Source: Clitopilus passeckerianus (Eukaryota > Basidiomycota > Agaricomycetes > Agaricales > Entolomataceae). From it: a stretch of DNA of 64,000 nucleotides. Position 1 is the first letter of the stretch; every line of letters begins with the position of its first letter. Under the pieces are notes generated by a model. It was not told the origin of the DNA and did not search any database. It saw only the letters and a program-made list of their open reading frames with translations. The position numbers and the translations under genes are program-made. Shown piece by piece: positions 25,356-37,501 of this stretch. The DNA lies in NCBI GenBank assembly GCA_944990035.1, contig CALYLX010000149.1:558001-622000 (forward strand), given 5' to 3'.

Positions 25356-27410
25356 TGAATGAAGGTAGCCTGATACTGCGTTCGTCTTTGGCTTAAGATC
25401 GGTGTTCTAGCTTAAATAAACATGGATCTCTTCCTGTGGAATTCACTCTGCACAATAGGTATTTATGGCAGTTAAGCTCGCTCCATGGCCCACGATGCGG
25501 GATTCTTCTTGCTTGTTAAATCAAACTGTCGGTTGCGAATCCGGCGGACTTGGAAGTCCGCAGCCTCTGTGATAACGCCATGTATGGCAACTTGAACCAG
25601 CAGGAACGCACACTGACTGCTGTGGACTCTCAAGCGCCGAATCTATCGATAATCGGTCTATTTGTGACATCCACTAGCACAGCCTATACACAGGCTTCAC
25701 AGGACTGTCGGCTGGCCATCTAAGGCATTCCGCTATATGAAGGAGTTTTCAAGTCAGCGGAAGCTATCCAAATGCCCCTTGTCTTGTCTGTACATCATGT
25801 TCTTCCATATCTCAAACAGTCAAGTTAATATCACTGATTCCATGTTCAACGACACAGGAGGTGATCTGAACGTAAAGCATCGTGAGTCCCCTCAGATAAA
25901 CATGCGAATATGAGCCGTCGACGTTCAACTCTATCTAGGCTCCGCCGAAGGGGCATCCGCTAATTCACCTTGTGGCAAGCCACCCAGAAAGGATTCTGTA
26001 ACCACTCCAAAAGGACCCCGTCCCTCGGAGAAAACGTCATGGATCTTGAAGGCCACAATTAGAGTCTTATATGAGGCCAATTACTTTCAGCGCGTGGCCA
26101 GCGACTGCGCTAAAGAGCTGTGTACACTGGCGGAACTACCCTTCTGCTTCACGCAGATGCAAAAAAGTCTAAAAAAAGTTAGAAGTTGGGGCGTCATGGC
26201 TGGCTTCTTTCCTCGATCCTTCTGAACGGGACGATGACGACGAGCCCGTTGGTCCCTTACAAAAGATCTACGGGCTCGTCATTATTCGACATTGTCAAGC
26301 GCATCTGGAAGAGGTAATGGAGGAAGTGTCCCGGCAAAAACAAGAAGCGTCTAATATTCTCGGACTGGCTCAAAAACATACACGTCTATGGAAATTCGTT
26401 ATTTGGTCGTGGAAGTGGCGCTGCTGGAAAAACAAGGCGGATTCTGCGATTTCGCCAATGCTCGCTCGAATACTCAGGTTATTGGTCAACAAACGTCGTG
26501 GACAAGGTGTTCTATATTTTTGAACAGTACTGTGGATGCGTCGTGGCGAAGGATATTGATTGTTGTTGCGGTCCAGGCAAGGGGTACCCCCGCTGGCCTG
26601 AGACACCTGCCAAAGCGGACAGCACCCAAAAGAACTCGACTGAGCCTGAACATGGTAGGATTTAAGTTGAGGAGTCCCCCAGAGCCATGGAGAATTCTAA
26701 CCAGATATTTCATTAAAGACCAGAGCTAGGCACCAGATAGCAGTCTTCAATTAGAGAAACACAGCTCCGTAAAGTAGTCCCGATGTAATGAGGTTTCATG
26801 CTGCTTTGATTCCAGCAGCTATTTTTCCTTTTCTTGTGTGAAATAGTGAATCTGAGCCTTCCAGTGGCCTTCCAAAGCAATCTGCCTAAACCTCGGAGAG
26901 TTCGACCATGGTATGTCTGCAGCAAGATCCGCTCAGAGCCGAAGACAGAGTTTTCGGTCGTTGGAAGGCATCCAAAAGCCATTTTTCAAAGCAGTGGGAG
27001 AGGGCAAGCTGGTGTGATGATCTGGCCTCATAGGGCCACTCGAGTCGGCTTGTCCTTGCTTGCCTGGATCCGCCGGACTAAATAGTAGCACACAGATCAA
27101 ACGCGTCGGCGTCAATTTGGGGCTTGACTCGGAGCTGCCTCTCCCTCCCTTTCAAGTTTTTGGAGTGGAAAGTTGCAAAGACAGGACATGACCTTGACAA
27201 TGCAGTCTCCTTTCTTATTCACCAATGATAGTGAAGAATGCTAGCGTCTACAAGCCCCCCTCAGTGAGCTCACGGCGAAGTTCAAGCGTAAGGGAGAGCC
27301 GAACAAGACTAGGGATTTGCAACACTCGACCCTTCATATTATTACCTCTGACATCGACAAAGAAGCCGCCAAGACGCGCTAAGTGGGGCGCACACCTGCT
27401 GTTCATTTGA
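25356..27410. other. Intergenic, with a possible degraded coding fragment
   Basis: Between about 25930 and 26720 several frames look partly protein-like. Examples are a helical stretch with IYGLVIIRHCQAHLEEVM and one with ATIRVLYEANYFQRVAS. They are broken by stops and I could not connect them with introns. This may be the remains of a STAND-type helical gene. No other element is seen. Confidence 0.35.
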
Positions 27411-27418
27411 TATAAAAA
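27411..27418 (+). promoter_or_regulatory. TATA box of the small secreted protein gene
   Basis: TATAAAAA lies 91 nt upstream of the ATG at 27509. Confidence 0.55.
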
Positions 27419-27508
27419 CTTGCGAGGCCCATGTCGTTTCCCACTACTCTCCGTCTTCCGTACCACCAAACTCTTTGACGACTCTCGTCCAAGAAACCCA
27501 CACTCATT

Positions 27509-28297
27509 ATGAAGTTCCTCACACTCATTATTGCCTTTGCTCTCACTGGTGCTCTTGCCCAGACTCTGCCGAACCTGCCTCTGACTGACTCGACCAAAGC
27601 TGTCACTGACAACGTTGAGAATGGCACCAAAGTTCCGACTACGCCCGCTGTCCCGACGGCGGACGACTCTACTATTGCACCTACCTGCGCTGTACTTGGA
27701 GACAGCTGTAGCGACGGCTCTAAAATTGTTTGTTGTGACGCTACTTCGGGCGCCGGAGCAACTGCCACGGAGAAGCTTGAATGTGTCAGGCAAAACCCTT
27801 TCATGGATACAAACAGGGTATGTATGGACTTCATTCTCCCAAAAGCTTAGCTGACCTGTTTCATTTCTCAGAGGTGTGGCTGCATTGTCAAGAGCGAGAA
27901 CAACGACTCGTGCGGTGGTGCCGACGACAAGTATCCCTGCTGCCCAGACCAGCCCAAGTCTGATGAAAAGCCTTCCACAAAGGATGTTGCTTCCAAGGAC
28001 ACCGACGAGAAGACTGAGAAGATCAGTAAGAAGGAGACTGCTGAGAAGGATGACGGCGACAAGGATGAAGATGATGAGGATTGCGAGGACGGGGATGAAG
28101 ACGATGAGGATGATGAGGACGACGAAGACCAGCACGATGATACCGATGCTGACCTCGACGAGGATGATAAGGATGATGGAGACCAGAATAAGAAGGGTGG
28201 GGATGAGGATGAGGATGCCGACGAGGATGATGAGGATAAGGATGATAGTGAGAAGGATGATGATAAAAACAACGAGGATGATGATGACGAGGAGTGA
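27509..28297 (+). CDS. Small secreted cysteine-rich protein with hyperacidic tail
   Basis: Two exons (27509-27817, 27872-28297) encode 244 residues. The N-terminus MKFLTLIIAFALTGALA is a clear signal peptide. The middle third carries ten cysteines, in order single, single, CC, single, CGC, single and CC, compatible with a disulfide-rich fold. The last 110 or so residues are almost entirely Asp, Glu and Lys (for example EDGDEDDEDDEDDEDQ), giving a very low isoelectric point and possible calcium or cation binding. I do not recognise the family. Small secreted Cys-rich proteins of fungi are often cell-surface, developmental or effector proteins, but nothing here decides among these. A strong TATA box suggests regulated, high expression. 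The repeat-like acidic codons could expand or contract easily. Confidence 0.8.
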
Positions 28298-28947
28298 GGA
28301 GGAGGTGAAGGTTTGTCCATTTCTTCAAGTCGGCTTGAGGTAGTTGCTGATTTTGCTTCACCTAGTTGTGTCTTCGTCATCGCCTGTTGTTGTTCCCCAG
28401 GATCCTGTATTCTATGTTCACCACTAATCAATTTGTATACCCGGACGTTTCATTGCTAAGATTCCTCCGAAGACTATCTCTTCTGGCACCGGCTTGCTCT
28501 ATTGCGACAATTTCCAGCACTTTCCTCCAGCTGGCGCTCACTGATACTTTAGTTTTGATGGCCGTGCTCGAAAAGGATAATCTTTGGATCATCTAATCTT
28601 TTTATCAGTAATCGCGCTTGATTGGGGATAATCCGGATTTTGTCATCATGAATTACCACCTGCAGCGACCAGCCCGTGAACATCTCTGCTGAACGGCTGA
28701 AAGCTGCATGGGTTTACTCACGATGAACGTCGAGACCATGTACCCTATCCATGCGCGGACTTGAAGTATCGGGAACGTTCGATGCAGCGCACCCTACTAC
28801 ATTACACAGTTTTTCCCAGTCATCAGAACCGGCTATAAGCACGCCATGAATAATCGAACGATCGGTACGTATTCCTGATTTCGTATATTCCAGTTCCTGT
28901 CGAGCAGTGCTGACCGTGTAACCTCATGACGCACAGATAATGTGGGA
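28298..28947. other. Intergenic, no supported gene
   Basis: This holds the 3' flank of the acidic secreted protein and the upstream region of the oxidoreductase. No other feature was recognised. Confidence 0.5.
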
Positions 28948-28955
28948 TATAAAAG
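28948..28955 (+). promoter_or_regulatory. TATA box of the MDR oxidoreductase gene
   Basis: TATAAAAG lies 87 nt upstream of the ATG at 29035. Confidence 0.55.
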
Positions 28956-29034
28956 GGAGCTACTCGAATAGCTTCACTCTATCTGCATCATTCCCCATCA
29001 AAAAGAAGAATACCGAGACCCTTCGATCTACCCA

Positions 29035-30206
29035 ATGGCACAAACCCAGAAAGCTCTTCACTTGACCTCCAAGCAAGGGTCTCTCGAACTGGCCTCTGGC
29101 CAGCTCATCCCCAAACCAGGCCCCGGCCTTGTTTCCGTCAAGATCCACGCTACCGCACTTAACCCGATCGACTGGAAGGTTCAAAAGCTTGGATTCTTCG
29201 TCGATTGGTTCCCGGCCGTTCTAGGAACTGATATCGCCGGTGAAGTCGTTGAAGTGGGAGAAAATGTAGACGGCTGGAAGCAGGGTGACAGAATGTGAGT
29301 ATATGCGTCGTCTAAATTACGTTGCAGAGGATTGACAAGGTCTCTTTTTTCCGCGTAGTTTCTTCCAAGGCTCATGGGTCCCCGATAACTCTCGGGCAGG
29401 ATTCCAACAATACACCCTAGCCGACCCTCAATTTGCGGCCCATATCCCCGCCAACGTCGCCTACGAACAGGCTGCATCTCTTCCAGTCGTCCTTGGCGCC
29501 TCCATCGTTGGACTATATGCGCCTTCCCCGGCCGGTGCAGGACTGACACCCCCATTCGTTGAAGGCGGACGTGGCAAATACAAGGACCAACCCCTCGTCG
29601 TCCTCGGCGGTGCCTCCTCTGTAGGCCAAATCGTCATCCAACTCGCCAAACTCTCCGGATTCAGCCCAATCATCACCACCGCCTCAGCTAAACACGAGTC
29701 TCACCTCAAATCCCTCGGCGCAACGCACGTCATTGATAGAAACGTTCCGCTTTCCGAGCTCGCTTCGACTGCGGGCTCTATCACCTCTACCCCCGTCAAG
29801 TTGGTCTTCGACGCGGTCACTTCGGCTGAGACGCAGAATGCTGGGTATAATCTGTTGGCTGAAGGTGGCCAGTTTGTCGTGACCATGAGCCGGGTCAACC
29901 TTGTGGAGAAGCCAGTTCCTGGAAAGGAGATCATTAGTGTTCTTGGGCTGTTTGGTGTTCCTTCGAATAGGGAGGTCGGGAAACAGCTGTACGCGAGCTT
30001 GGAGCAGTTGGTTGGGAAGGGAGAGTTGAAGGTATGATCTTCATCTGAGCCAGTAGCGGAAGTGAGAACTGATTCCGGCCGTTTAGCCTAATACCGTTGA
30101 GGTCCTTCCTGGCGGACTCAATGCTGTGGTTGGCGGATTGGAGAGGTTGCAGAAGGGACAGGTTTCGGGGCAGAAGTTGGTCGTGAGACCGCAGGAAACT
30201 GAGTAG
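29035..30206 (+). CDS. Medium-chain (zinc-type) alcohol dehydrogenase/enoyl reductase-like oxidoreductase
   Basis: Three exons (29035-29294, 29359-30031, 30087-30206) give 350 residues. The N-terminal GroES-like domain contains ATALNPIDWKVQ and GTDIAGEVVEVG. The Rossmann nucleotide-binding site is VVLGGASSVGQIVIQLAKLS, which fits NADPH. The catalytic zinc ligands of classical alcohol dehydrogenases (Cys and His at the usual sites) are absent, as in quinone oxidoreductases and trans-acting enoyl reductases of the ToxD/LovC type. It therefore probably reduces a carbon-carbon double bond. No polyketide synthase or other cluster gene is nearby, so a secondary-metabolite role is not supported by context. 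The enzyme is expected to be cytosolic because no signal peptide is present. Confidence 0.88.
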
Positions 30207-30446
30207 GGGTCTAATGGTGTGAGCAAAAGAACTCTATTTTGTATTTTAATACCCGAGCGTTTGCATATTTGAAGCTATTTTTTATTCCATCGTGATGCCG
30301 TTTCTGCGACAGAACTTCTCTCCTTAGAGCTTGGACTCTATGGCACTCAGCCCAAAAAGGGTAATCGATCATCAACGACAGCAAAGACCCCGACAGGCTC
30401 ACCCGTTGTAGCCTCAGGTCAAACCTCTGTCCGATCCTCCAACATC

Positions 30447-31641
30447 ATGGAAACCAACCAGCCGTCCGTGAAGCAGCCTCGAGTCGAAACCTCAGCCATC
30501 CAACCGTCGACTTCTACCAGTGAGGCTCCAAATTCCTGTAAACGGCCTCGAGAAGAGGATCCAGCCCCCGTGCAGTCGAGCAGCAATAGCTCTGCGAATG
30601 AACCATCGTTGCCCAAGCGCAGTAGAGTGGAATTGGAGGAGCATGCAGCTGCAGGGTTCCAGGACGTGGCCAGCAGTGACGTTCTTCCGTCTTTGAATAA
30701 GAATCAGTTCGAAGAAGCCTTTGGCACCTATGCGGGCAAACAGGGTCTCATGTACGAACTTGGACTAACAAGGTTGCTGAACTTGGGGGATCAATACATT
30801 GATTTGCACGCACTACACGTTAATGTCATGCGAGAAGGCGGTGGGGACAAGGTTTGTGTTACTTGGGACTTCTCTGGCTTTGAATGAACAGATCTCATCG
30901 CTTTGTTCACAGGTGCACGATAGGGACCTGTGGAGCGTGATTGGTGGTTGTATGGGCTTTGTTATCTTTCCCGGAACGAATACACAACCCGCCAAGTCGG
31001 GGCCTGGTATAGCTCAACGGCTCGCACAGGTCTACAAGGAATATCTCGGTCCCTTTGATCGGTTCTGCATCGAATCTCTCATTGAAATTCGCAAGAGAGA
31101 GCAGGTCGTTAAGGCTGGCAGCGATCTTCCTTCGGACAGTCTAGGGGATAATGACAAACGACCTCGAGAAGACGACACCGAACGACTGCGCGGTGACTAC
31201 GCCCAGGGCACGCTCGATGACCCCCTTCCTCCACCATTGGACCGGGCTAGATTCCAGGCTTCCTACAAAGACTATATTACCAAACAGGGCGTGAAACATG
31301 AAATGCGATTGATGTCTTTGGAAGGTCGAACCATCGACCTATATGCCCTACACGTCAATGTCATGCAGGAAGGCGGTCACCTCAAAGTGTGTTTTACCTC
31401 ATTAGCGTCGAAATACCATCCTAACCTTCGTCCATAGGTGCATAACAAGGAGCTCTGGCCTGTCATTGGCGCTCGTATGGGCTATGCTAGCATTCCTGCC
31501 TCAGCCACGGAACCTGCAAAAGCCTCACCTAACGTAGCCCAACGCCTTGCTCAGGTCTACAAGGAATATGTCAGTGGCTTTGACCAGATGTATATCAACG
31601 CAGTGATAGAATCTCGCCGCAAGAAGAATCGTGCCGAGTAA
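30447..31641 (+). CDS. Double ARID/BRIGHT-like domain protein, copy A
   Basis: Three exons (30447-30851, 30913-31386, 31438-31641) give 360 residues. A Ser/Pro-rich N-terminus with basic clusters (KRPREED, KRSRVE, likely nuclear signals) is followed by two related domains. Each starts LPxxLxxxxFxxxYxxY, continues with YIDLHALHVNVMREGG-type sequence and ends with LWxVIG...AQRLAQVYKEYLGPFD. The LHxLHxxVxxxGG and LWxxIG...YxxxLxxFD pattern fits the ARID fold, a helix-rich DNA-binding domain. Each domain is split by an intron at the same place, just after EGGxxK, so an exon-plus-intron unit was duplicated internally. Copy B (34843-36138) starts with the same METNQPS and is a tandem paralogue. The ARID assignment is from pattern, not a search. 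A transcription or chromatin role is inferred. Confidence 0.8.
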
Positions 31642-32318
31642 TAGAACCTCAACAACGACAACTTGGTCAGCCTGCCCGCCACAGCTTGGCTCCAGGAGCC
31701 CTGCACCTTTTGCCTGTACAGTCCCATGTAAATGGCAAGTTATTGCGGATGTCAACATCTGGCTGCTTATTCTCCCTGTCCCTTCTGGTTATGTTCCTCT
31801 CTTCACCTCTATACGCCTGGCTACCGGCCCCAACTTCTTTCTGCGACCTGCATCCCGCTCGCGGTAGAGTTATCACGGATCTAGAATAGTTGTATGGTCA
31901 CTTTCTTGAGCACACTACTACGGAAGCAGCTACCGACAAGGCCTAGATTACGAGCGTATCTGAACATTTCCCGCCATTTTACCGTCTATTTGCACTCATA
32001 TCATGGACATTTTCTCACCAGATCGTTTAGAGTTGTATTGGCTTGTGCTATATATGTATTTTCTTGCACAAGGTATTCAGGCATGAGTGCTTCAAGTTTC
32101 GACAATGAACGCTCTGTTTCTGGGCCCTTGGATGTCTGCAACCCGAACTTAGGAGACGGCTTCCAAGGTGTCCTCAACTCCAACGCTTTCCGTGCCTAGC
32201 ACGTGCAGTGGTGGAGGCGTCTATCCAACATATTGGGCTTTGTACGGTGCACAGTGCACCTCACATATACTTGCCCTGTGGCGTTATACATCTTTCCTTC
32301 GCCCATTACGTCCCCCAC
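31642..32318. other. 3' flank of ARID copy A
   Basis: The first 50 or so bases after the stop resemble the same region after copy B, so the duplication included 3' untranslated DNA. No gene is seen. Confidence 0.5.
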
Positions 32319-33415
32319 ATGGCGGCTCAAAATCAAGAGCACTGCGTCTACAATGTTCATGGGTCCATGACGAGCACCATAATCGCTGTGACCCAGGTCT
32401 GCTCCTTGGATGCGAGCCCTCTGCACTCCATATCTCCCGGCTGTTCAAACACGAGTACAGCTATCAATGGGAGGGGCCCTACTTGGGATATCCATGGCGA
32501 AGTTCGTCGAGTTCGAGAGGTTGCAGAGAAGGTCCTGGTTGTGTTAGATTGGACATTCGGTGGACTGGACAAGGTTCAGGATCTCGCTGAGAGCGTTACC
32601 GAACTTGTGATGAAAACGATTCCGCCGATTCTCAAGCTTGACGAACGGAATTGCAATCGACTCGACTCCATGGAAGTATCGAGGCTTTGCAGGGAAATGA
32701 AGCGCATGCGGTCGACCTTGGAGAGGATATCCCAAGCCGCGACGAGTTATTTTGCGGATATTGTTCCGAAAGAATCTTCGAGTAGGAAGTATCGTGCACT
32801 TCGGCTTGCTTGGACACGGATAAGGTGGGCCTCGTTCACGAAGGGGCAGGTGAGGGGAATCTGCAGGGAATTCATGGCATCCCATCAAACTATGCAGATA
32901 CTTCTGTACGTTCGCCTTTCCATGGTGAGACAAATTCGTGGATTTATTGTCTCCTTTTAGCTTCAGAATCACTTCATCTCTCCATGGTTCTTCCGATATG
33001 CAGAGGAGGGTGATTTCTCATCACGTTCAGATTGAAGATTTCTTTGGAAAGACGTTCTGCCTTCCGTTGGACCTATGCAGAAGCTATGAGGTATGTGTAC
33101 CTCCACGCCGTAATTACGAACACTTGCCTCAACTATTAAACCACAGAAGTTCCTAGGTGCACTGAGACTCCAATTCGCCGACGGACCCGCGATTAACATC
33201 ATAAAGGTCCAACAATATGCGGTCCTTCTTTCCAATGGTCGGGAGGCATGTTCGACCCAGTTCGCTTTGCGACAACGACGCCGAGCTGCAACGAGGTTGC
33301 TTCGTTAACCTTCGCCTCCCATTCGTATGAGCGAACATGAAGCCCTCTGGCGCCGTGCGTTGTCCCCGCTGTCATTACAGTAATACCACCATTGAATCAG
33401 CGGACGGGTGGGTGG
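32319..33415 (+). pseudogene. Helical + ubiquitin-like (ULD) domain gene, family member 1, probably decaying
   Basis: The first exon (32319-32905, start MAAQNQEHC) encodes a long amphipathic helical region (EVAEKVLVVLDWTFGG and ISQAATSYFADIVPKE). This resembles N-terminal domains of fungal STAND proteins. After an intron come HVQIEDFFGKTFCLPLDLC and, past another intron, FLGALRLQFADG. Together these match a ubiquitin-like domain and align with HVEIYDFFG...FNEILRLRFAGG of member 3 near 46.5 kb. A zinc-ribbon-like CPRCHYSN...GWVDW follows near 33365-33415, as in member 3 (CNRCGYDN...DWVDW). A frame change near 33240 and an in-frame TGA near 33328 separate the ULD from this tail, so the gene looks damaged unless an unseen intron bridges it. 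Function is unknown. Confidence 0.6.
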
Positions 33416-34842
33416 ACTGGTGAGTGTGTTTGATCTGTCGTCAGCAGCTCAAAGGAATGATTTCGTTCAACCAGTTTCCGTTGCGATGCTCGGTGTAACG
33501 TCCGTGATAGCTTTCGGGATCCTGACAACCACCGCAATGTCGGGTTTTGGAGTCAAGGGTTGAGCAGAGGTGTCCATTTGATTGTGATGGGGTGACTTCA
33601 TGCTTCACAGATGTGACTTACTTGCGAAAGCCCAACAACCCTTCAAGATATTTTCTATAAGATGTAGAGCTGCTCCACAATGCTGCCATTGCGGCTGGCG
33701 CGGCGTTCATGCTCGTGAATGCCCGTTCAATACGGACTTAGCCTTTCTGGACCGGACGTAATAAGGTGGACAACTTAAACATACTCATACCTGGAATATT
33801 AGGCCTTAGGTTTGTAGGAGAGGCAGACGTATGTAACTTGTTGGACGAACCAATGGATAGACATCGATAGACTCTCAAGGCGCGTCCACTATGAGCAATC
33901 ATCACTAAATGAAAACGTCGTCGACGACAACCACCACAACTGCGTAACCTTACGTAACTTGTGGGGATGGCCAATGCTTCGCATGGCGGTTTACGAGTCT
34001 GGAGTTTACTTTATTATGGTGACCTCCTTTACCCGAGTTATCTATACTCTGAGATGCAATGAACCACAGCCTACTTGTGATTACTACATGTTCTCAAGTT
34101 TCTGTATGGGCGCGACATGTTGTCCATAGGCTCCGAAACCAACTGGGTGTCCGATAATGTTTGTAAAGGCTAACTTGAAGATGTACATTCGGCATTCATT
34201 GTACGAGAAGACAGGTCATTGACAGTGGTTTAACGTTTAACGTTCAGCGTCAACTTCAGAGGTGCAGTTGAGGACCAAAGGCATGGTACGGGCCGTACGG
34301 CAGGTATGGACGGCTATGGCCGCAGAGCGTGATGGCCATGTATTCGGCAGTGATAGTCGAGGAGGGGACCATGTGTTTGTATACCATACATGGGTCTATG
34401 ACGCAATTTTTGTGGGGCATAAGCCCAAAGAGGCAATAGTGCATCAAGCGAACCAACCGCGGGGACGTAACCCATCACTGATGCGGACGGTCGCTTAGGA
34501 CCCTCATAGGAAAAAGGGCTCGCTTCCGTAAACTCCAGACTCGTAACCAAATACCAAGCGCTTGGTTCGAATTCATCTTGCATTGCAGCTTTTCTGGTAC
34601 AAACTATCGTTGCTCGAGATTACGGACTACTTTACCTGTTCCTATTTCTTTCGTCGTCTCGTCTGTGTCAGAATTTCTTTTTGAATTTTATGTGGGGAAA
34701 ATGGTGAATCAAATTACACCCACTTTCGATTTTTGAGGTCCACTAAAACCTATTAATAATGAGATGATAGCGGGAATCCTGTTGAGCTCCTTCACCTCCG
34801 ACTCCGAAGTCCAGTCCAGCCTCTATCAAGTCATCCAACACT
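33416..34842. other. Intergenic, no supported gene
   Basis: This is the region upstream of ARID copy B. Short frames carry no motif or splice support. Confidence 0.5.
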
Positions 34843-36138
34843 ATGGAAACCAATCAGCCGTCCGGAAAGCAACCTAGAGCAGAGACCTCAGCCATCCAAC
34901 CCTCTCCTGCATCTGCTAGTAATACGGGACCTCGTACTGTGGCCAAAGAACCCTTGGCTTCCAAAAAACTGTATAAGCGATTTCGAGAGGAGAATCTAGC
35001 CTCTGAGCAGTCAAGTAGCCAAAGCTCTGCGAATGAACCATCGTCATCTAAGCGTGTCAAAATGGAATTGGAAGAGCCTCCTGTTGCAGAGCTCCGGGAC
35101 AACAATGCCCTTCCTCCCCCATTGGACAAGGATAGATTCGAGGAGGAATACAAAACTTATACAGCTAAACAGGACATTGCGTATGAAATGGGATTGACAC
35201 GTTTACTGAACGTTGAGGATCGATACATTGATATGCACGCACTACACGTCGATGTCATGCGAGAAGGCGGTTGGAACAAGGTGTGTGTTACTTTTCTGGC
35301 TTCGGATGGACGGATCTCATACGGATCTCATTGCTTTGTTCACAGGTGCATGATCAGGGCTTGTGGAGTGTGATCGGTGGTCGCATGGGCTTTGTTATCT
35401 TTCCGGGAACGAATACGCAACCCGCTAAATCGGGACCTGGCATAGCTCAACGCCTCGCTCAGGTTTACAAGGAATACCTTGCCCCCTTTGATAAGGTCTA
35501 CATCGATTCTTTCATTGATAATCGCCAGAAAGATCTGGCCAGCAAGGCTGGTAGCGATCTTCCTTCCAATCGTTCCGTGGAAAGCAATAATCGATCTCGA
35601 GGAAACGACCCTGCTTCTGAGCAGACCACCGGCGACAGCTCCGCGATTGTAAACCAATCTTCGTTGCCCACCTGCCTTGAGAAGGAACGGGAAGTGCCGC
35701 ACGATGAAGCCGTCCAGGGCAAGCTCGATAATTCCCTTCCTCCTCCATTGGAACGGAATAGATTTCAGGCCTCCTACAATACCTATGCGGACAAGCATGG
35801 CCTGAAACTGAATATGGGAGGTCAACAAATTGATTTGCATGCACTACATGTCAACGTCTTGCAGGAAGGCGGGTGGGTGAAGGTATGTCGACTTTATCGT
35901 GTCGAAACAAAGCCCGACTGAGATCGTTCTTTCATAGGTACTTGACAAGGAGCTCTGGCCTGTCATTGGAGCTCGTATGGGCTTCGTTACTATTCCTGCC
36001 TCGAGCACAGAACCTGCCAGGGCCGGACCCGGCACATCCCACCGCCTTGCTCAACTCTACAAAGAATCTCTTAGTGGCTTTGACCAGGTGTATATCAACT
36101 CGTGGATAGAATCTCGTCGCAAGATGAATCGTGCCTAG
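34843..36138 (+). CDS. Double ARID/BRIGHT-like domain protein, copy B
   Basis: Three exons (34843-35280, 35346-35882, 35938-36138) encode 391 residues with the same layout as copy A: a disordered N-terminus with KRVKME-type basic clusters, then two ARID-like domains. Domain 1 has YIDMHALHVDVMREGG and AQRLAQVYKEYLAPFD; domain 2 has QIDLHALHVNVLQEGG and HRLAQLYKESLSGFD. Introns again sit exactly after EGGxxK in both domains. Domain 1 of A and B are more alike than domains 1 and 2 within one protein, so internal duplication came before gene duplication. The inter-domain linker is about 30 residues longer than in A and differs strongly, suggesting relaxed constraint there. No frame damage is visible in either copy. 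Nuclear DNA binding is inferred. Confidence 0.8.
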
Positions 36139-37501
36139 TAATAGGACCTCAATGGCGACAACTCGGTCAGGCCTTACCATGACTTAGCCCCAGTGGCCTT
36201 GATCAGGGTAACGTTTTCCCCTTGCGCAGCCCATGACCGCCTACTCTATTTCGCGTTCTGTCCAGCCAGCCTCCTCCATACGCCGGCTACTAGCCCTAAC
36301 TTCATTCCTACCATCAGCTATCCTGCTCACCGCGCTAGAGACATTCTGGTTACCGAACAATTTCGTGTGGCTGCTTTCCTGAACCCATTGCTACATACAC
36401 AGCTACCGACAACGCCTAGCAGTATGAATGTATCTGGACTAGTTTCGCTATTTCTACCGTATGTTCGCACTCATCTCCTTGTTATCTTTTCGGATTATTT
36501 AGGCTTGTAACATGAATTTTCGCCACTTTAGCACTATCACTCTACAAACTGTATTCCACTTCCAACAGCGTCCAAGGAAGTGCAGTATCGCGTCGCGAGT
36601 GCTCCGCACCCGGTGCATACCCTTTGGTGCTTTCAACAACGAATGGTTCGGTCCCCTCTCAACCTCCTGGTTTTTATGGATGATATAATGTGTCCTCAAC
36701 TTTGCGCAAAATGCCGTTTCAAGTGGCGATCGGGAGAAGGCACTGTCTGAGCCGAGCTGCAGATGGCCCAAATGGCGGCGAGAAATCGATCATTCGAAGT
36801 CTAAAACCATTTCCGAGGAATAACCGGGTGTCCTCTTGGGTGTCCTTCGGTGTCAATTCAGACGAATCGATATCTGACAATTGAGCGTTCACCACACCTG
36901 CCGATCATGCAGCCCCGCGTTTATGGTCGTATGTGCCGGCATTATAAAATGGAGAATTGGATCTGGCAGGTGAACAGGCAGCCCGTGTGGAGGACATGTA
37001 AAGGAACTGAAGAAGGTTGGGCCAGGGATGCGGGACGGGCAACTCGGGTGGGGTTTTTCTGGCGGCGGTTGGACGGCCCGAACACGTGGTTGGAGAGATG
37101 ATGACCTTCGCCCCTTGTGCTGATCGTCGCAGTCTCAGGCTTCAACGACGCGGTTTTCCTGCGACATGAACACCAACGAATTCACAGCACTGTCACTATT
37201 GAAGTGGGGCCAGTATTCATTTTATCCGAGGCTCTATCACCTGCCTTCAACTGGACGAGAGCAGCGTGGTTGCTCGTTGGACGAACCGGGTGGATCCTGT
37301 TGTACTTCAAGACATCTTCCTTTTGGCGGGTACCTAGCTCGAGATGCAACGAATGCAGTCGTTCCCAAGCCGCTGTTTTACCGTATCTTCCTCATGGGAC
37401 GCTGGGCATCTGCTCAATTAACCTACCCGACCGAGGTTAAGTGGGTTTCTAGCGTGTAGTTAAATATCTACGTCCAGTCCCAGCTTCTTTCCCCAGCAAA
37501 C
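36139..37501. other. Intergenic, no supported gene
   Basis: This DNA holds the ARID copy B 3' flank and the beta-glucosidase upstream region. No TATA box or other feature is convincing. Confidence 0.5.

Noticed and set aside
27868..28431. Serine-rich minus-strand frame
   Set aside because: It is antisense to the Asp/Glu-rich tail (GAT/GAG codons read back as serine codons).
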